DNA of 64,000 bases, taken from positions 1 through 64,000 of the forward strand of contig NZ_JAHPRO010000001.1 of NCBI RefSeq assembly GCF_025562455.1. Reading direction: 5' to 3'. The notes below the pieces were generated by a model. That model searched no databases. It was given only the letters and a program-made list of their open reading frames with translations, and was not told where the DNA came from. The stretch is from Acinetobacter sp. WU_MDCI_Axc73. GTDB taxonomy: Bacteria > Pseudomonadota > Gammaproteobacteria > Pseudomonadales > Moraxellaceae. Below, in pieces: positions 8,617 to 18,554 of the stretch; position 1 is the stretch's first letter, and each line of letters starts with the position of its first letter. Both the position numbers and the translations under genes were made by a program.

Positions 8617-8835
8617 TGCTACTTCAATTAAATAAAACATATCTTGATGCTCAACATACTCTGTGTTTGGGAAATTGACAAGTGTTTATCGAGCATTTTT
8701 GGATTTTTTTAATTTAACTGATCAATGACGAAATAGAAATTAGAGGTAAATAATATCCTTAAACCCTTCATCTAATGATGGTGTTTCACAGGCACTATAA
8801 ACATTTTTAAGCGCTTATTCATCTAAGAATTCATC

Positions 8836-8952
8836 TTACGGACGTTGCCGAACTGTTCCAGTCATTAACACCTCATCGAGGACACGATAACACTGTTCCC
8901 AAGCTTTGAGATTCGATGCCTCAGAAAAAAATCTTCCCTGAGGCGTTTGCAA
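8836..8952 (-). CDS. Possible small ORF downstream of frmA
   Basis: A frame on the minus strand encodes about 38 residues from a TTG at 8952 (QTPQGRFFSEASNLKAWEQC, then YRVLDEVLMTGTVRQRP). It stays open upstream to the region of the frmA stop. The composition looks protein-like, but there is no ATG and no clear ribosome site. It may be a small gene or the tail of a decayed one. I do not recognise a family. Confidence 0.3.
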   Translation of the reverse strand: MQTPQGRFFSEASNLKAWEQCYRVLDEVLMTGTVRQRP

Positions 8953-8981
8953 ATAAAAATCAGGATTGATATGAATTGATT

Positions 8982-10094
<1,113 letters not shown>

Positions 10095-10110
10095 TTATCT
10101 CCTTTTGTCT

Positions 10111-10386
10111 TTACTTTAAATAAGATTTCATAATTTTGGTAATCTCAGCTAACTCTTGGTAACGCTGTTGTTCAGTCGTCTCACCCTCAACGAGAGTGTC
10201 TTTGAGATGAATTTCTAACACTTCATTCATTAGACCATTCATCGCACCACGCGTTGCACAAATTTGTTGAAGAATTGCATTACATGAAGTGTCATTTTCG
10301 AGTGCACGTTCAATGGCTTGAACTTGACCCTGAATTTTGCGTAGACGCGTAATAATTTTCTTTTTATCTTCAATTTTCTTGGGCAT
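10111..10386 (-). CDS. frmR: Formaldehyde-responsive repressor FrmR (CsoR/RcnR family)
   Basis: This 91-residue all-helical repressor equals E. coli FrmR in length. The motifs KKKIITRLRKIQGQVQAIERAL, SCNAILQQICATRGAMNGLM and EVLEIHLKDTL match the family; the Cys in NDTSCNAILQQ is the conserved formaldehyde-reactive residue. I take the ATG at 10386, giving the usual MPKK start, rather than the GTG one codon earlier. An operator lies 24 bases upstream, so the gene represses itself and frmA. Confidence 0.93.
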   Translation of the reverse strand: MPKKIEDKKKIITRLRKIQGQVQAIERALENDTSCNAILQQICATRGAMNGLMNEVLEIHLKDTLVEGETTEQQRYQELAEITKIMKSYLK

Positions 10387-10409
10387 CACTTATCTCTTTA
10401 TTTAGCCTC

Positions 10410-10435
10410 ATATACTATACCCTAGTATAGTATAT
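10410..10435 (-). promoter_or_regulatory. FrmR operator
   Basis: A perfect inverted repeat of 11-bp arms (ATATACTATAC and GTATAGTATAT) flanks CCTA. This ATACTATAC-C-rich-GTATAGTAT layout is that of FrmR/CsoR-type operators, and it sits directly upstream of frmR, probably over the promoter. Confidence 0.85.
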
Positions 10436-10613
10436 TTATTCATTCAGACAATAAAGAAAATGATCGATAAAATTTTAAATATAACGTTTAAATGACTACA
10501 AAAAAACAACTAAATAACTGATCTTACATGTAAAATATCCATATCATAGAGACATAATCTGACCATCTAGAATAACGATTTTTCAAAATTGAGAATCGAA
10601 TAGCAGGAGAAAA

Positions 10614-10682
10614 ATGTTTGTAGTAAAAATTTATGACCGATTGAATATGATAAGAAATTTTTTGAGAGATGCAGACTTATGA
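10614..10682 (+). CDS. 22-residue upstream ORF coupled to the PLD gene
   Basis: GCAGGAGAAAA precedes the ATG at 10614, a much better ribosome site than that of the next gene. The ORF ends in TGA overlapping the ATG of the phospholipase-D-family gene (ATGA at 10679-10682). This arrangement suggests translational coupling. The peptide MFVVKIYDRLNMIRNFLRDA is basic and amphipathic but has no recognised function. Confidence 0.45.
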   Translation: MFVVKIYDRLNMIRNFLRDADL

Positions 10683-12121
10683 ACTTTGACTGGTTAAATG
10701 ATCAAGATGCGGGAAAAAAAATAGAACAAGGTTTAACCGCTTATGTCGTTTTAGATGATGCTTTTGTTAGCATTGCATCGCGAATTTTTTTGATTCGGAA
10801 TGCCACACGCACTCTCGATTTACAATATTATATATGGAATAACGATTTTGTTGGTCAGCTCATGCTGAATGAATTATACAAGGCGGCAAATCGTGGGATT
10901 AAAATTCGATTACTGATTGATGATCAAAACGGAAATGGGCTCGATCCTATTTTACGAACACTTTCAGAAAATCCAGCTTTTGAAATTCGCCTATTTAATC
11001 CATACAAATTCAGAAAGTTGCGTGTACTAGATTACATATTTAGAGCAAAAGCTATTAATCATCGAATGCACAATAAACTAATCATTGCTGATGATAGTAT
11101 TGCAGTCACAGGCGGTCGTAATATTAGTGGCGAATATTTTGAAGCTGGTAACGAATTTCAATTTTACGATTTAGATATTCTATTTTATGGAACCGCGGTC
11201 ACTCATGCGGTCAATGTATTTCAAAACTTCTGGAATTTTTCCTTAAGTCGACCTATTCGACAATTTGTCGGTGCTAAAAAATCGAATGATCAATCAAAAT
11301 TAAAACAGCTTTTTAAGCAATTCAATGAAATTGATACGCCAGTTGAAAAGAAAATTTATGAAGCTCAAAGTGAATTAGATAACATATTAAAAAATTATTC
11401 ACTACGATGGAAAAAAGCTTATTTTGTTGCAGATGTTCCACAGAAAATTTTAGGTGAATCGAAACAGGATGAATTAATTTATCATCAGATTGCTCGCTTT
11501 ATGGGCTATCCTTCATCTCACCTTGAACTGGTTTCTGCTTATTTTGTACCCACTCGCTCAGGTACTGCATTTTTAAGTAAAAAAAGTCGACAAGGCTTAA
11601 AAATACGTATTTTAACCAATTCATTCATTGCAAATGATGTTGCGATTGTTCATGCTTTTTATAGTAAATATCGCAAGGCTTTACTTGAAAGTGGTGTCAA
11701 ACTTTATGAGTTAAAATCCATTATTCCAAGAAAGAAACCGACATGGTATGAAAAGCTGACTGGTCGAGTGATACCAGCTAAAGGAAAAAGTAATTCGAGC
11801 TTGCACGCAAAATTTTTTGATATCGAAGGTAAAGTGTTTATCGGTTCATTCAACTTTGATCCACGTTCTGCCCATATCAATACTGAAGTTGGATTGGTTG
11901 TTGAATCTGAAGAACTTCAACAAAATATTACGAATGATCTTGATAAGTTCTTGCCATCTACATCCTATGAGTTGAGTCTGGATCAACAAGGCAATGTGAT
12001 CTGGACAGAATATCTTGAGAATGGTGAAACAATAAAATACGATCACGACCCGAAGACCACAAAATTCCAACGCTTCATCATGAAATTTATGGCTTGCTTA
12101 CCTATCGAGTGGATGATGTGA
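10679..12121 (+). CDS. Phospholipase D-family protein, ClsC-like cardiolipin synthase
   Basis: The 480-residue protein has two PLD half-domains, like E. coli ClsC/YmdC (about 473). The first HKD motif is intact (MHNKLIIADD, His131, Lys133). The second reads LHAKFFDIEG at His376: the expected Asp at position 8 is Glu383, followed by the normal GSFNFDPRSAHINTE. The likely role is cardiolipin formation from phosphatidyl lipids at the inner membrane. It lacks a clear ribosome site of its own and overlaps a 22-codon ORF, so its translation is probably coupled. Confidence 0.83.
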   Translation: MNFDWLNDQDAGKKIEQGLTAYVVLDDAFVSIASRIFLIRNATRTLDLQYYIWNNDFVGQLMLNELYKAANRGIKIRLLIDDQNGNGLDPILRTLSENPAFEIRLFNPYKFRKLRVLDYIFRAKAINHRMHNKLIIADDSIAVTGGRNISGEYFEAGNEFQFYDLDILFYGTAVTHAVNVFQNFWNFSLSRPIRQFVGAKKSNDQSKLKQLFKQFNEIDTPVEKKIYEAQSELDNILKNYSLRWKKAYFVADVPQKILGESKQDELIYHQIARFMGYPSSHLELVSAYFVPTRSGTAFLSKKSRQGLKIRILTNSFIANDVAIVHAFYSKYRKALLESGVKLYELKSIIPRKKPTWYEKLTGRVIPAKGKSNSSLHAKFFDIEGKVFIGSFNFDPRSAHINTEVGLVVESEELQQNITNDLDKFLPSTSYELSLDQQGNVIWTEYLENGETIKYDHDPKTTKFQRFIMKFMACLPIEWMM

Positions 12122-12742
12122 TTAGACTTTACATTCAAATAGGCATAATCCCTGTATTTCTAATGGAATATCAACGGACTTAAAACCTGCTTGTTTTAAA
12201 ACTGATGAATTTTCTGTTTTAGACATATATAGCTCATTATTTTGCATCGCATTTTCAGCAAAAAGATGATCACACACAAAATAAGTTGCTTTTGGCTGGA
12301 GTAAACTAATGACTGTTCTATGGAAGTCTAACGCATGACTTTTATGTCTTAATTCATGTAAAGCCTGATGGATAATAATGTAATCGTATTGGTCTAGACC
12401 CTTTTGCCAGTTTGCCTGCTTGAAATCACCCAATAAGTAGGTCGCTCGTTGAGATTCATTTGGCTTAAGCTTGTGTAAAGCTAACGTATGCATGACTTCT
12501 GAAAAATCAAATGCTGTATATTGAATATCAGGCAAATGTTCTAATAAATATTTACCTAAAAATCCCGGACCCGATCCTAATTCTAAAATTTGCGATTGCA
12601 CATCAGAACTTTGCGCAATTTTTTCTGCATAATAAGCAAAAAAGTCATAACGCCATGGTCGCTTAAGATTTGCCGTTAACTCCCACTCTTTTGCGTCCTG
12701 ATAATTTTTTAAATCTATTGGACTTGGAACATCGATCTTCAT
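12122..12742 (-). CDS. Class I SAM-dependent methyltransferase
   Basis: This 206-residue protein has the SAM-binding motif ELGSGPG at residues 54-60 and further Rossmann-fold signatures (FDFSEVMHTLA, YDYIIIHQALHEL). The substrate is not evident. It lies 22 bases after the DNA glycosylase gene on the same strand and converges with the PLD gene with no gap. Confidence 0.8.
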   Translation of the reverse strand: MKIDVPSPIDLKNYQDAKEWELTANLKRPWRYDFFAYYAEKIAQSSDVQSQILELGSGPGFLGKYLLEHLPDIQYTAFDFSEVMHTLALHKLKPNESQRATYLLGDFKQANWQKGLDQYDYIIIHQALHELRHKSHALDFHRTVISLLQPKATYFVCDHLFAENAMQNNELYMSKTENSSVLKQAGFKSVDIPLEIQGLCLFECKV

Positions 12743-12764
12743 ATTTTTTCTCTTTGATTTTTAT

Positions 12765-13361
12765 TTAAATTAAACCAATATTTTCAAAGAGTACACGATA
12801 AGCCTCTGCTTTTTTTTCAAGCGCTAAAGGATAAGCCCTCGACGATGATGGCATACGATACAAATCAAGCCACCGACCTACAAAATAAGTTTGAGTAGAT
12901 TGCCCTAACTGTGGCTTTTCAGTACTTTCAGGTAAAGATAGCATCAACGTATCTGTGGCTTTATCGCCAGTCGTCATCAGCGTATTGCAATGAGGAATTT
13001 GTTCAAGCAAATTTTCTAAATTAGTTGGTGTCACAATCTGTAAAAACTTATCAGAAGCATTCCCTTTTAAGCGTTGAACCTGAACAGCTGTGTCAAAAAT
13101 TGCAATCCCTTTTTCAATTAAAAAATCATGGATTTGCTGTTGTTTAAAATTTTTATTTTCGAGATCTAAAAAATAGTTCTTATCATCGAAGAATAAATAA
13201 CCAAAAATCCGCCACATGTCGTTTTGATAATTTGGATAGTAGAAATCCATTTTCCAGCGTTCTTTGGGTGGTGGAAAACTACCTAGCATCAGTAGTTTCG
13301 CATTGCTTGGTAGAAATGGTTGAAGTGGATGCGACTCTATTTCGAACTCAGTATGCTTCAT
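12765..13361 (-). CDS. Uracil-DNA glycosylase superfamily protein
   Basis: The 198-residue protein carries the UDG-superfamily motif MLGSFPPPKER at residues 25-35, then YYPNYQNDMWRIFGYLF and a late motif around SSSRAYPLAL. It resembles the hypoxanthine/mismatch-type DNA glycosylases, which remove deaminated bases in base excision repair. The exact base specificity cannot be judged. Confidence 0.72.
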   Translation of the reverse strand: MKHTEFEIESHPLQPFLPSNAKLLMLGSFPPPKERWKMDFYYPNYQNDMWRIFGYLFFDDKNYFLDLENKNFKQQQIHDFLIEKGIAIFDTAVQVQRLKGNASDKFLQIVTPTNLENLLEQIPHCNTLMTTGDKATDTLMLSLPESTEKPQLGQSTQTYFVGRWLDLYRMPSSSRAYPLALEKKAEAYRVLFENIGLI

Positions 13362-13500
13362 ACCCTGTTTCTATAAAATGAATAATTTTGAAAGTATTTT
13401 GCCTACACGAATGATCAAAGTAAAATTTAAAATGTATTTGATTTTTTCACTTATTGCTTGAAATGGCTAAGTTTTAAAATTATCTCAAGATAAGGAGTAT

Positions 13501-13529
13501 AAAAAAGCCCATCATAAAATGGACTTTTT
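13501..13529. terminator. Terminator-like hairpin
   Basis: AAAAAGCCCAT and ATGGACTTTTT form a stem with one mismatch, with A- and T-runs at the two ends, in the gap between the glycosylase and a small membrane-protein gene. It could act in either direction; on the minus strand it would end the 13646-13849 transcript. Confidence 0.6.
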
Positions 13530-13645
13530 AAAAGGACTCAAAGAATAGACTTCTCTCATCAATCACTTTTACTTCTTCCTATAAGAGAAAAATAAAAGAA
13601 GTTTTAAATAATGATGAAAGAAGTTTAATAGATGAACAATAAAAC

Positions 13646-13849
13646 TTAGTTAACTGTTTCAGGGTTTAGTTCTTCGTCTTTAGCAAGTAAAACCGAAAAG
13701 ACAATAGGAAAACCTAAAATTAAAGGAACAACAATGATCCACAAATCAATTGTGAATTTCGCAGGAAATAAAAAGTGAATCGCTAGAGCAAATACAATAA
13801 GTACTGCCGCCAAAATCCCCATGAAACGCGTCGCAAATTTAAAAAGCAT
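13646..13849 (-). CDS. Small two-helix membrane protein
   Basis: This 67-residue protein has two hydrophobic segments (about residues 9-28 and 36-56) and an acidic tail (KDEELNPETVN). I do not recognise a named family. It has its own gap on both sides and a hairpin downstream, so it is probably a monocistronic gene. Confidence 0.65.
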   Translation of the reverse strand: MLFKFATRFMGILAAVLIVFALAIHFLFPAKFTIDLWIIVVPLILGFPIVFSVLLAKDEELNPETVN

Positions 13850-14125
13850 ACTTTAAATCTCTTGTGGTTAAAATTATGTTTAAATTATAGGCTTTATTTA
13901 TGGAAAATCCTATTTGTTCAAGAAATACAATCAATAAATTTACAAAATATAAAGTTTATTTTCAGAACATCTTTGAAATAGAAATGGGTAATTTAAAACT
14001 TATGCCATGAATTAGTTACGGAAAATTTGAATATTTTTAAAATACTTGCTTTGATATAAGGGTTGTTATTTTAAGTAAAATCCAAAACTTATATCACAAC
14101 AAAAGAGACTAATTGAGAGAAGATA

Positions 14126-14569
14126 ATGAACATACGCTCAGTGACTGAAAATGATTTTAATGAATGGCTTCAACTATGGAAAGGCTATCACGTATTTTAC
14201 AAAGCGACGATCAGTGATGAAACAACCAAAACTACATTTAACAGATTTCAGGATGTGCAAGAACCTGTATATTGTTTGGTTGTAGAAAATGAAGAAAAAC
14301 AACTGGTTGGATTGGTACATTATATTTTTCATCGTAGCACATGGACGATTGAAAATTATTGTTATTTGCAGGACTTGTTTGTTGACCCTAAACAACGCAG
14401 CTCTGGTTTAGGCCGTAAACTGATTGAAGCTGTTTATGCAGAGGCTGAAAAAAATCATTGTTCGCGTGTTTAAGGGCTCACACAGGAAAATAACCAACAA
14501 GCGCGGATGTTATATGATCGTATTGCAGATCAGACTGGTTTTATTCAATACCGAAAATTATTAAAATAA
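14126..14569 (+). pseudogene. GNAT acetyltransferase interrupted by a stop codon
   Basis: A GNAT-fold N-acetyltransferase of 148 codons is broken by TAA at codon 116 (14471-14473). The part before has the acetyl-CoA-binding motif DLFVDPKQRSSGLGRKLIEA. The same frame continues after the stop as GLTQENNQQARMLYDRIADQ then TGFIQYRKLLK, the normal end of this family. Intact relatives usually have YWLTQENN at this point, so two changes (Tyr to stop, Trp to Gly) explain the break with no length change. Confidence 0.82.
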
Positions 14570-14620
14570 TCAAAAAGAATCAATAGATAGCATAAAATTT
14601 TCTGCTATCTCCTACATCTA

Positions 14621-15364
14621 TTAGCCTAATTTATTAACAAGCCTTAATGGCAATACTTTCATGGCAATCCCTATTGGCAACCATGGCCATTGTGGCACAT
14701 AAGCTTTTACAGGTTCTTTTTCAATGGCTTTGACCAAAAGACGTGATCCCGTTTTTTCATCGACTTCAAATGGTAAATGTTGAGCACCTTCATTTAACTC
14801 GGTACGAATATATCCCGGAAATATCGTAGAAACTTTAATTGGTGTATCAATCAATTCAGCACGGATGCCTTCAGCCAAGTGAGCCACGGCTGCCTTGCTT
14901 GCTGCATAAGTAGAAAGATGTTTCGGTAGACCGCGCATTGCACTCATGGATGAAATAACAACTAAATGCCCTGATTTTTGTTCTCGAAAAATTTCAACAG
15001 CAGCTTCACATTGCGCCAGTGCTGAAATAAAATTGGTTTCCGCGGTGGCGCGATTAATTTCAAAGTTGCCTTTACCAATACGCCGTCCATTGCCTACACC
15101 TGCATTAACAATAATTCGATCTAGTTGACCAAATTCCTGTTTAAAAGCTTTAAAAACTTCAAATACCTGATCGTAATCTGTGACATCTAAAATTTTTGCA
15201 ATTACTTTGATGCCATATTGTTTTTGTAATTCAGCTTGAAGTTCCTGTAAACGCTCTAAACGTCGGGCACAGATCGCAAGATTATAGCCTTTCTTTGCAA
15301 ATTCTCGTGCCATGCCCGCTCCAATTCCTGAGCTTGCACCCGTAATTAAAATGGTTTTGGTCAT
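14621..15364 (-). CDS. Short-chain dehydrogenase/reductase
   Basis: This 247-residue classical SDR has the NAD(P)-binding motif TGASSGIGAGMAREF (about 8-22), the NAG motif (VNAGVGNG), Ser in VISSMSAM and catalytic Tyr/Lys in STYAASKAAV. It is the last gene of a four-gene minus-strand run with an acyl-CoA dehydrogenase, so an oxidation of a hydroxyacyl intermediate is plausible. The substrate is unknown. Confidence 0.85.
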   Translation of the reverse strand: MTKTILITGASSGIGAGMAREFAKKGYNLAICARRLERLQELQAELQKQYGIKVIAKILDVTDYDQVFEVFKAFKQEFGQLDRIIVNAGVGNGRRIGKGNFEINRATAETNFISALAQCEAAVEIFREQKSGHLVVISSMSAMRGLPKHLSTYAASKAAVAHLAEGIRAELIDTPIKVSTIFPGYIRTELNEGAQHLPFEVDEKTGSRLLVKAIEKEPVKAYVPQWPWLPIGIAMKVLPLRLVNKLG

Positions 15365-15376
15365 GATAAAATCCTT

Positions 15377-16075
15377 TTATATCCATGTCAGCAGTTCTGG
15401 GTTAACTGCTTTAATAAAATGATGTTCGTTTAAACTTAGCAGTTGCGGCTCATTTCCAACCAATCTCAAAGTAGTTAAACTGGTATTGGCAATCGCCCAA
15501 TTTAATGCAAAAGTATGATTGACGTTCAACTCCATTATTTTTCCAACAGCGACAGAAATGACTCCGCCTGAAGTAAAAACGATAGCGTATCTTGGTTTCG
15601 TTTGAGCGAGTTCATCACATAATTGTTGCAAAGCTGTTTCTACACGCTGTTTAAAATCTGGCCAAGACTCATCATATTCATGATGAAACTCACCATCTGT
15701 CCAACGGTTAATTGCCCCTTCAAAAATTTTAGCTAAATAAGCACGAGGATTGGCTTCTTTGGCGACATCTGCTTTGAGTAATTCAGGTTGCTTAAAGCGC
15801 GGTTCATACTGTGCAAACACTTGTTGATGATTAAACTCATTCCAACCCGCATCAGTATGGATGCTTGTTTCTGGAAAACTTTCCTTGAGTGCACCTTGAG
15901 CAGTTTGTAAATGGCGTTGCATCGTACCTGCAAGCACATAAGGCTGCTCTTTTAAAATATCTTTAAAATAATCCCCTAACAGTGTAGCCTGCTGTTCACC
16001 ATTGGGAGAAAGCTCATCATAGTTACTTTTACCAAAGGATGCCTGACCATGACGTACTAAATAAATGGTGGTCAT
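15377..16075 (-). CDS. Histidine phosphatase family protein
   Basis: The 232-residue protein has the phosphohistidine motif VRHGQASFG near the N-terminus and the second catalytic His region (VFTSGGVISVAVG). It belongs to the phosphoglycerate-mutase-like superfamily. Its start overlaps the end of the kinase-like gene by four bases (ATGA type), so the two are coupled. The substrate may be a phosphorylated acyl intermediate, but this is inference. Confidence 0.85.
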   Translation of the reverse strand: MTTIYLVRHGQASFGKSNYDELSPNGEQQATLLGDYFKDILKEQPYVLAGTMQRHLQTAQGALKESFPETSIHTDAGWNEFNHQQVFAQYEPRFKQPELLKADVAKEANPRAYLAKIFEGAINRWTDGEFHHEYDESWPDFKQRVETALQQLCDELAQTKPRYAIVFTSGGVISVAVGKIMELNVNHTFALNWAIANTSLTTLRLVGNEPQLLSLNEHHFIKAVNPELLTWI

Positions 16076-17193
16076 TTTTTTAACACCCTTTGTACTTTAT
16101 CTAAATATTTCTGGGCAATTTCTGAATCTTGTATTTTTTGCTGTGCAATCAGTTTTAAAGCACGAATATGCAAAGCATGAATTACGATCCAAAAATCTTT
16201 AAATGCAGGGTTTCTAGTTTGCTTATGGAAGTAACGATAATAGATTTGCTGTGCAATCACAGCTAATCGAAATACGCCAAATACTTCATAAAACGTCCAG
16301 TTTTCTGTACTTAAACCTGTTTTTTGTAGGTAATAATCGACCACTTCTTTTCGCGTGAACATCCCTTTTAGATTTGTCGGTTGCCTACGTGTGGATTTGA
16401 AAATCATGTTATCGGTATCTTCCACCCAATAAGCCAAAGCACTACCCAAATCCATCAGCGGATCACCGAGTGTTGCCATTTCCCAATCAAGCACACCAAT
16501 CACCTGAGTCGGGTGTTGCGGATCTAAAATAACATTATCAAATCGCCAGTCATTGTGAATAATACAAGTAGTTGAATCTTGAGGAATGTGGTCAAGCAGC
16601 CACTTTCTTACATAATGAAAAGAAGGCACATTGATTGTTTTTGCTTTTTCATAGCGTTTATTCCAGCCCTCAACTTGTCTGCGACAATACCCTTCACCTT
16701 TACCGATTTCAGCAAGTGGCGTGTTTTGATAAGGTACTTGATGTAATTCAATTAATTTATCCAAGACATTAATACATAACGCATGGACATCCTGTTCCGA
16801 AAAGTTTAACTCAGGTGGCAGTTTCGCACGCGGAATAATACCTTCGATACGTTTCATCACATAGAAATCACAACCAATAACAGACTCATCCTGACAAAGA
16901 GCAATCATTTCAGGCACGACGGGATAAGACTGCGCTAAATTTTTTTGTACTAAATATTCACGAGCCATATCATGTGCTGATTTAGCTTTAGTTCCTGTTG
17001 GAGGACGACGTAAAATCAGATCTACATTGTCATATTGCAAACGATAGGTCCAATTCGAAGCGCCTCCTGTATATTGAGTAACTTTAGCCTCACCCACCAA
17101 TTCAATACCTTGTTGTTTGAGCCAGTTTTCAACGGCCAAAACATTAAGCTCTTCACCCTCTCGAACCTGACCGCCAATATCAATGATCGACAT
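16072..17193 (-). CDS. APH-type kinase-like protein (ACAD10/11-N, LvaA-like)
   Basis: This 373-residue member of the aminoglycoside-phosphotransferase fold has the catalytic loop CIIHNDWRFDNVILD and the metal-binding VLDWEMATLGDPLMDLG. Proteins of this type next to an acyl-CoA dehydrogenase phosphorylate 4-hydroxyacyl-CoA in levulinate and 4-hydroxy-acid breakdown (LvaA; the N-terminal part of mammalian ACAD10/11). I start at 17193 (MSIIDIGG), where AAAGGAAA is well placed, rather than 27 codons upstream. It follows the dehydrogenase gene after 28 bases. Confidence 0.85.
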   Translation of the reverse strand: MSIIDIGGQVREGEELNVLAVENWLKQQGIELVGEAKVTQYTGGASNWTYRLQYDNVDLILRRPPTGTKAKSAHDMAREYLVQKNLAQSYPVVPEMIALCQDESVIGCDFYVMKRIEGIIPRAKLPPELNFSEQDVHALCINVLDKLIELHQVPYQNTPLAEIGKGEGYCRRQVEGWNKRYEKAKTINVPSFHYVRKWLLDHIPQDSTTCIIHNDWRFDNVILDPQHPTQVIGVLDWEMATLGDPLMDLGSALAYWVEDTDNMIFKSTRRQPTNLKGMFTRKEVVDYYLQKTGLSTENWTFYEVFGVFRLAVIAQQIYYRYFHKQTRNPAFKDFWIVIHALHIRALKLIAQQKIQDSEIAQKYLDKVQRVLKK

Positions 17194-17221
17194 ATATTTT
17201 CCTTTAATATTAAATCTAACT

Positions 17222-18463
17222 TTATGCTTTTTTTCTCGTGCTATAACCACGTTTAGCCAATTCAAGTTTGGCAATCATACCTTTATGAACTTCATCAGGG
17301 CCATCTGCCAAACGCAAACTACGTGCCTGCGCAAAAAATCCAGTCAAAGGTGTATCTTGGGAGACACCTGCTCCACCGTGCAATTGCATTGCCATATCTA
17401 CGACTTTTTCAAGTACACTTGGTGCAACCACTTTAATCGCTGAAATCTCAGTCAATGCCGCCATATTTCCCAATGTATCCATTTTATAGGCAGCGTATAA
17501 GGTTAAAAGTCTAGCCTGATCAATCGCAACACGAGCTTCTGCAACCCGCTCCAAATTACCACCAAGTTTTAATAACTCTTTGCCAAAAGCTTTACGTGAC
17601 ATACCACGGTCTATCATCAATTCCAGTGATTTTTCCGCTGCGCCAATACAACGCATACAGTGATGAATACGTCCTGGCCCTAAACGCCCTTGCGCAATTT
17701 CAAAACCTTGACCCGCCCCACCAATAAAGTTTTCTATAGGCACACGTACCTCATCAAAACTAATTTCGCCGTGACCATGGGGTGCGTCATAATCACCAAA
17801 TACAGGTAGCATTCGCTCTATCGTTACACCTTTGGTATCGACTGGAACTAAGACCATTGAATGCTGATGGTGACGATCTTTGTTTTCATCAGGCGTATGC
17901 GCCATAAAAATAATGATTTTGGCATTTGGATCCCCCAAACCTGATGACCACCATTTACGACCATTTAAAACAATTTCATCGCCATCAATCACCGCAGTCG
18001 CTTGCATATTAGTTGCATCACTAGAAGCAACCGCTGGTTCAGTCATACAAAAAACAGAACGAATTTTTCCTGCGAGTAAAGGCATCAACCATTGCTGTTT
18101 TTGTTGCTCTGAACCATAACGCCATAAAACTTCCATATTGCCACTATCTGGCGCATTACAGTTAAATACCGTTGGAGCAAGTAAGCTACGTCCAGAAAGC
18201 TCGGCAATATGTGCATACTCCTGTACGGAGAGCCCTGCACCAAGTTCAGGATCGGGTAGAAACATATTCCATAAACCCGCTTGTTGGGCTTTATCTTTTA
18301 ATGTTTCAAGCTGTGCAGGCCATTTCCATTTTTTCCAGTTCCCATCTGGATTAAGAGTATGCACTTCATGCCAAAAATCAGCCTCAATCGGCTCAATTTC
18401 ATTTTCAATAAAGTTTTTTGTTTTTGAAATAAAATCCTGTGCACGTTCGGATAGCTCAAACAT
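17222..18463 (-). CDS. Acyl-CoA dehydrogenase (ACAD10/11-like)
   Basis: This 413-residue FAD enzyme has the usual three-domain fold with FCMTEPAVASSDATN, GRKWWSSG, a SRKAFGKELL-type helix and MQLHGGAGVSQDTPL. It is the first gene of a run with an APH-type kinase, a histidine phosphatase and an SDR. In such pairs the dehydrogenase can remove phosphate from 4-phosphoacyl-CoA rather than only desaturating acyl-CoA. A LysR gene is divergent. Confidence 0.87.
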   Translation of the reverse strand: MFELSERAQDFISKTKNFIENEIEPIEADFWHEVHTLNPDGNWKKWKWPAQLETLKDKAQQAGLWNMFLPDPELGAGLSVQEYAHIAELSGRSLLAPTVFNCNAPDSGNMEVLWRYGSEQQKQQWLMPLLAGKIRSVFCMTEPAVASSDATNMQATAVIDGDEIVLNGRKWWSSGLGDPNAKIIIFMAHTPDENKDRHHQHSMVLVPVDTKGVTIERMLPVFGDYDAPHGHGEISFDEVRVPIENFIGGAGQGFEIAQGRLGPGRIHHCMRCIGAAEKSLELMIDRGMSRKAFGKELLKLGGNLERVAEARVAIDQARLLTLYAAYKMDTLGNMAALTEISAIKVVAPSVLEKVVDMAMQLHGGAGVSQDTPLTGFFAQARSLRLADGPDEVHKGMIAKLELAKRGYSTRKKA

Positions 18464-18499
18464 GGTGATTCCTTAAATAAGTGTGTTATTTCGCTTTAC

Positions 18500-18515
18500 T
18501 TGAACATACGCTCAA
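18500..18515 (+). promoter_or_regulatory. LysR-type T-N11-A site
   Basis: TTGA and TCAA are separated by eight bases in the 91-bp gap between the acyl-CoA dehydrogenase gene and the divergent LysR gene. This matches the general LysR-family box and would allow control of both directions. Confidence 0.5.
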
Positions 18516-18554
18516 ATTTATTATGCATGAAATGATTTTATTGAATATCAAACT

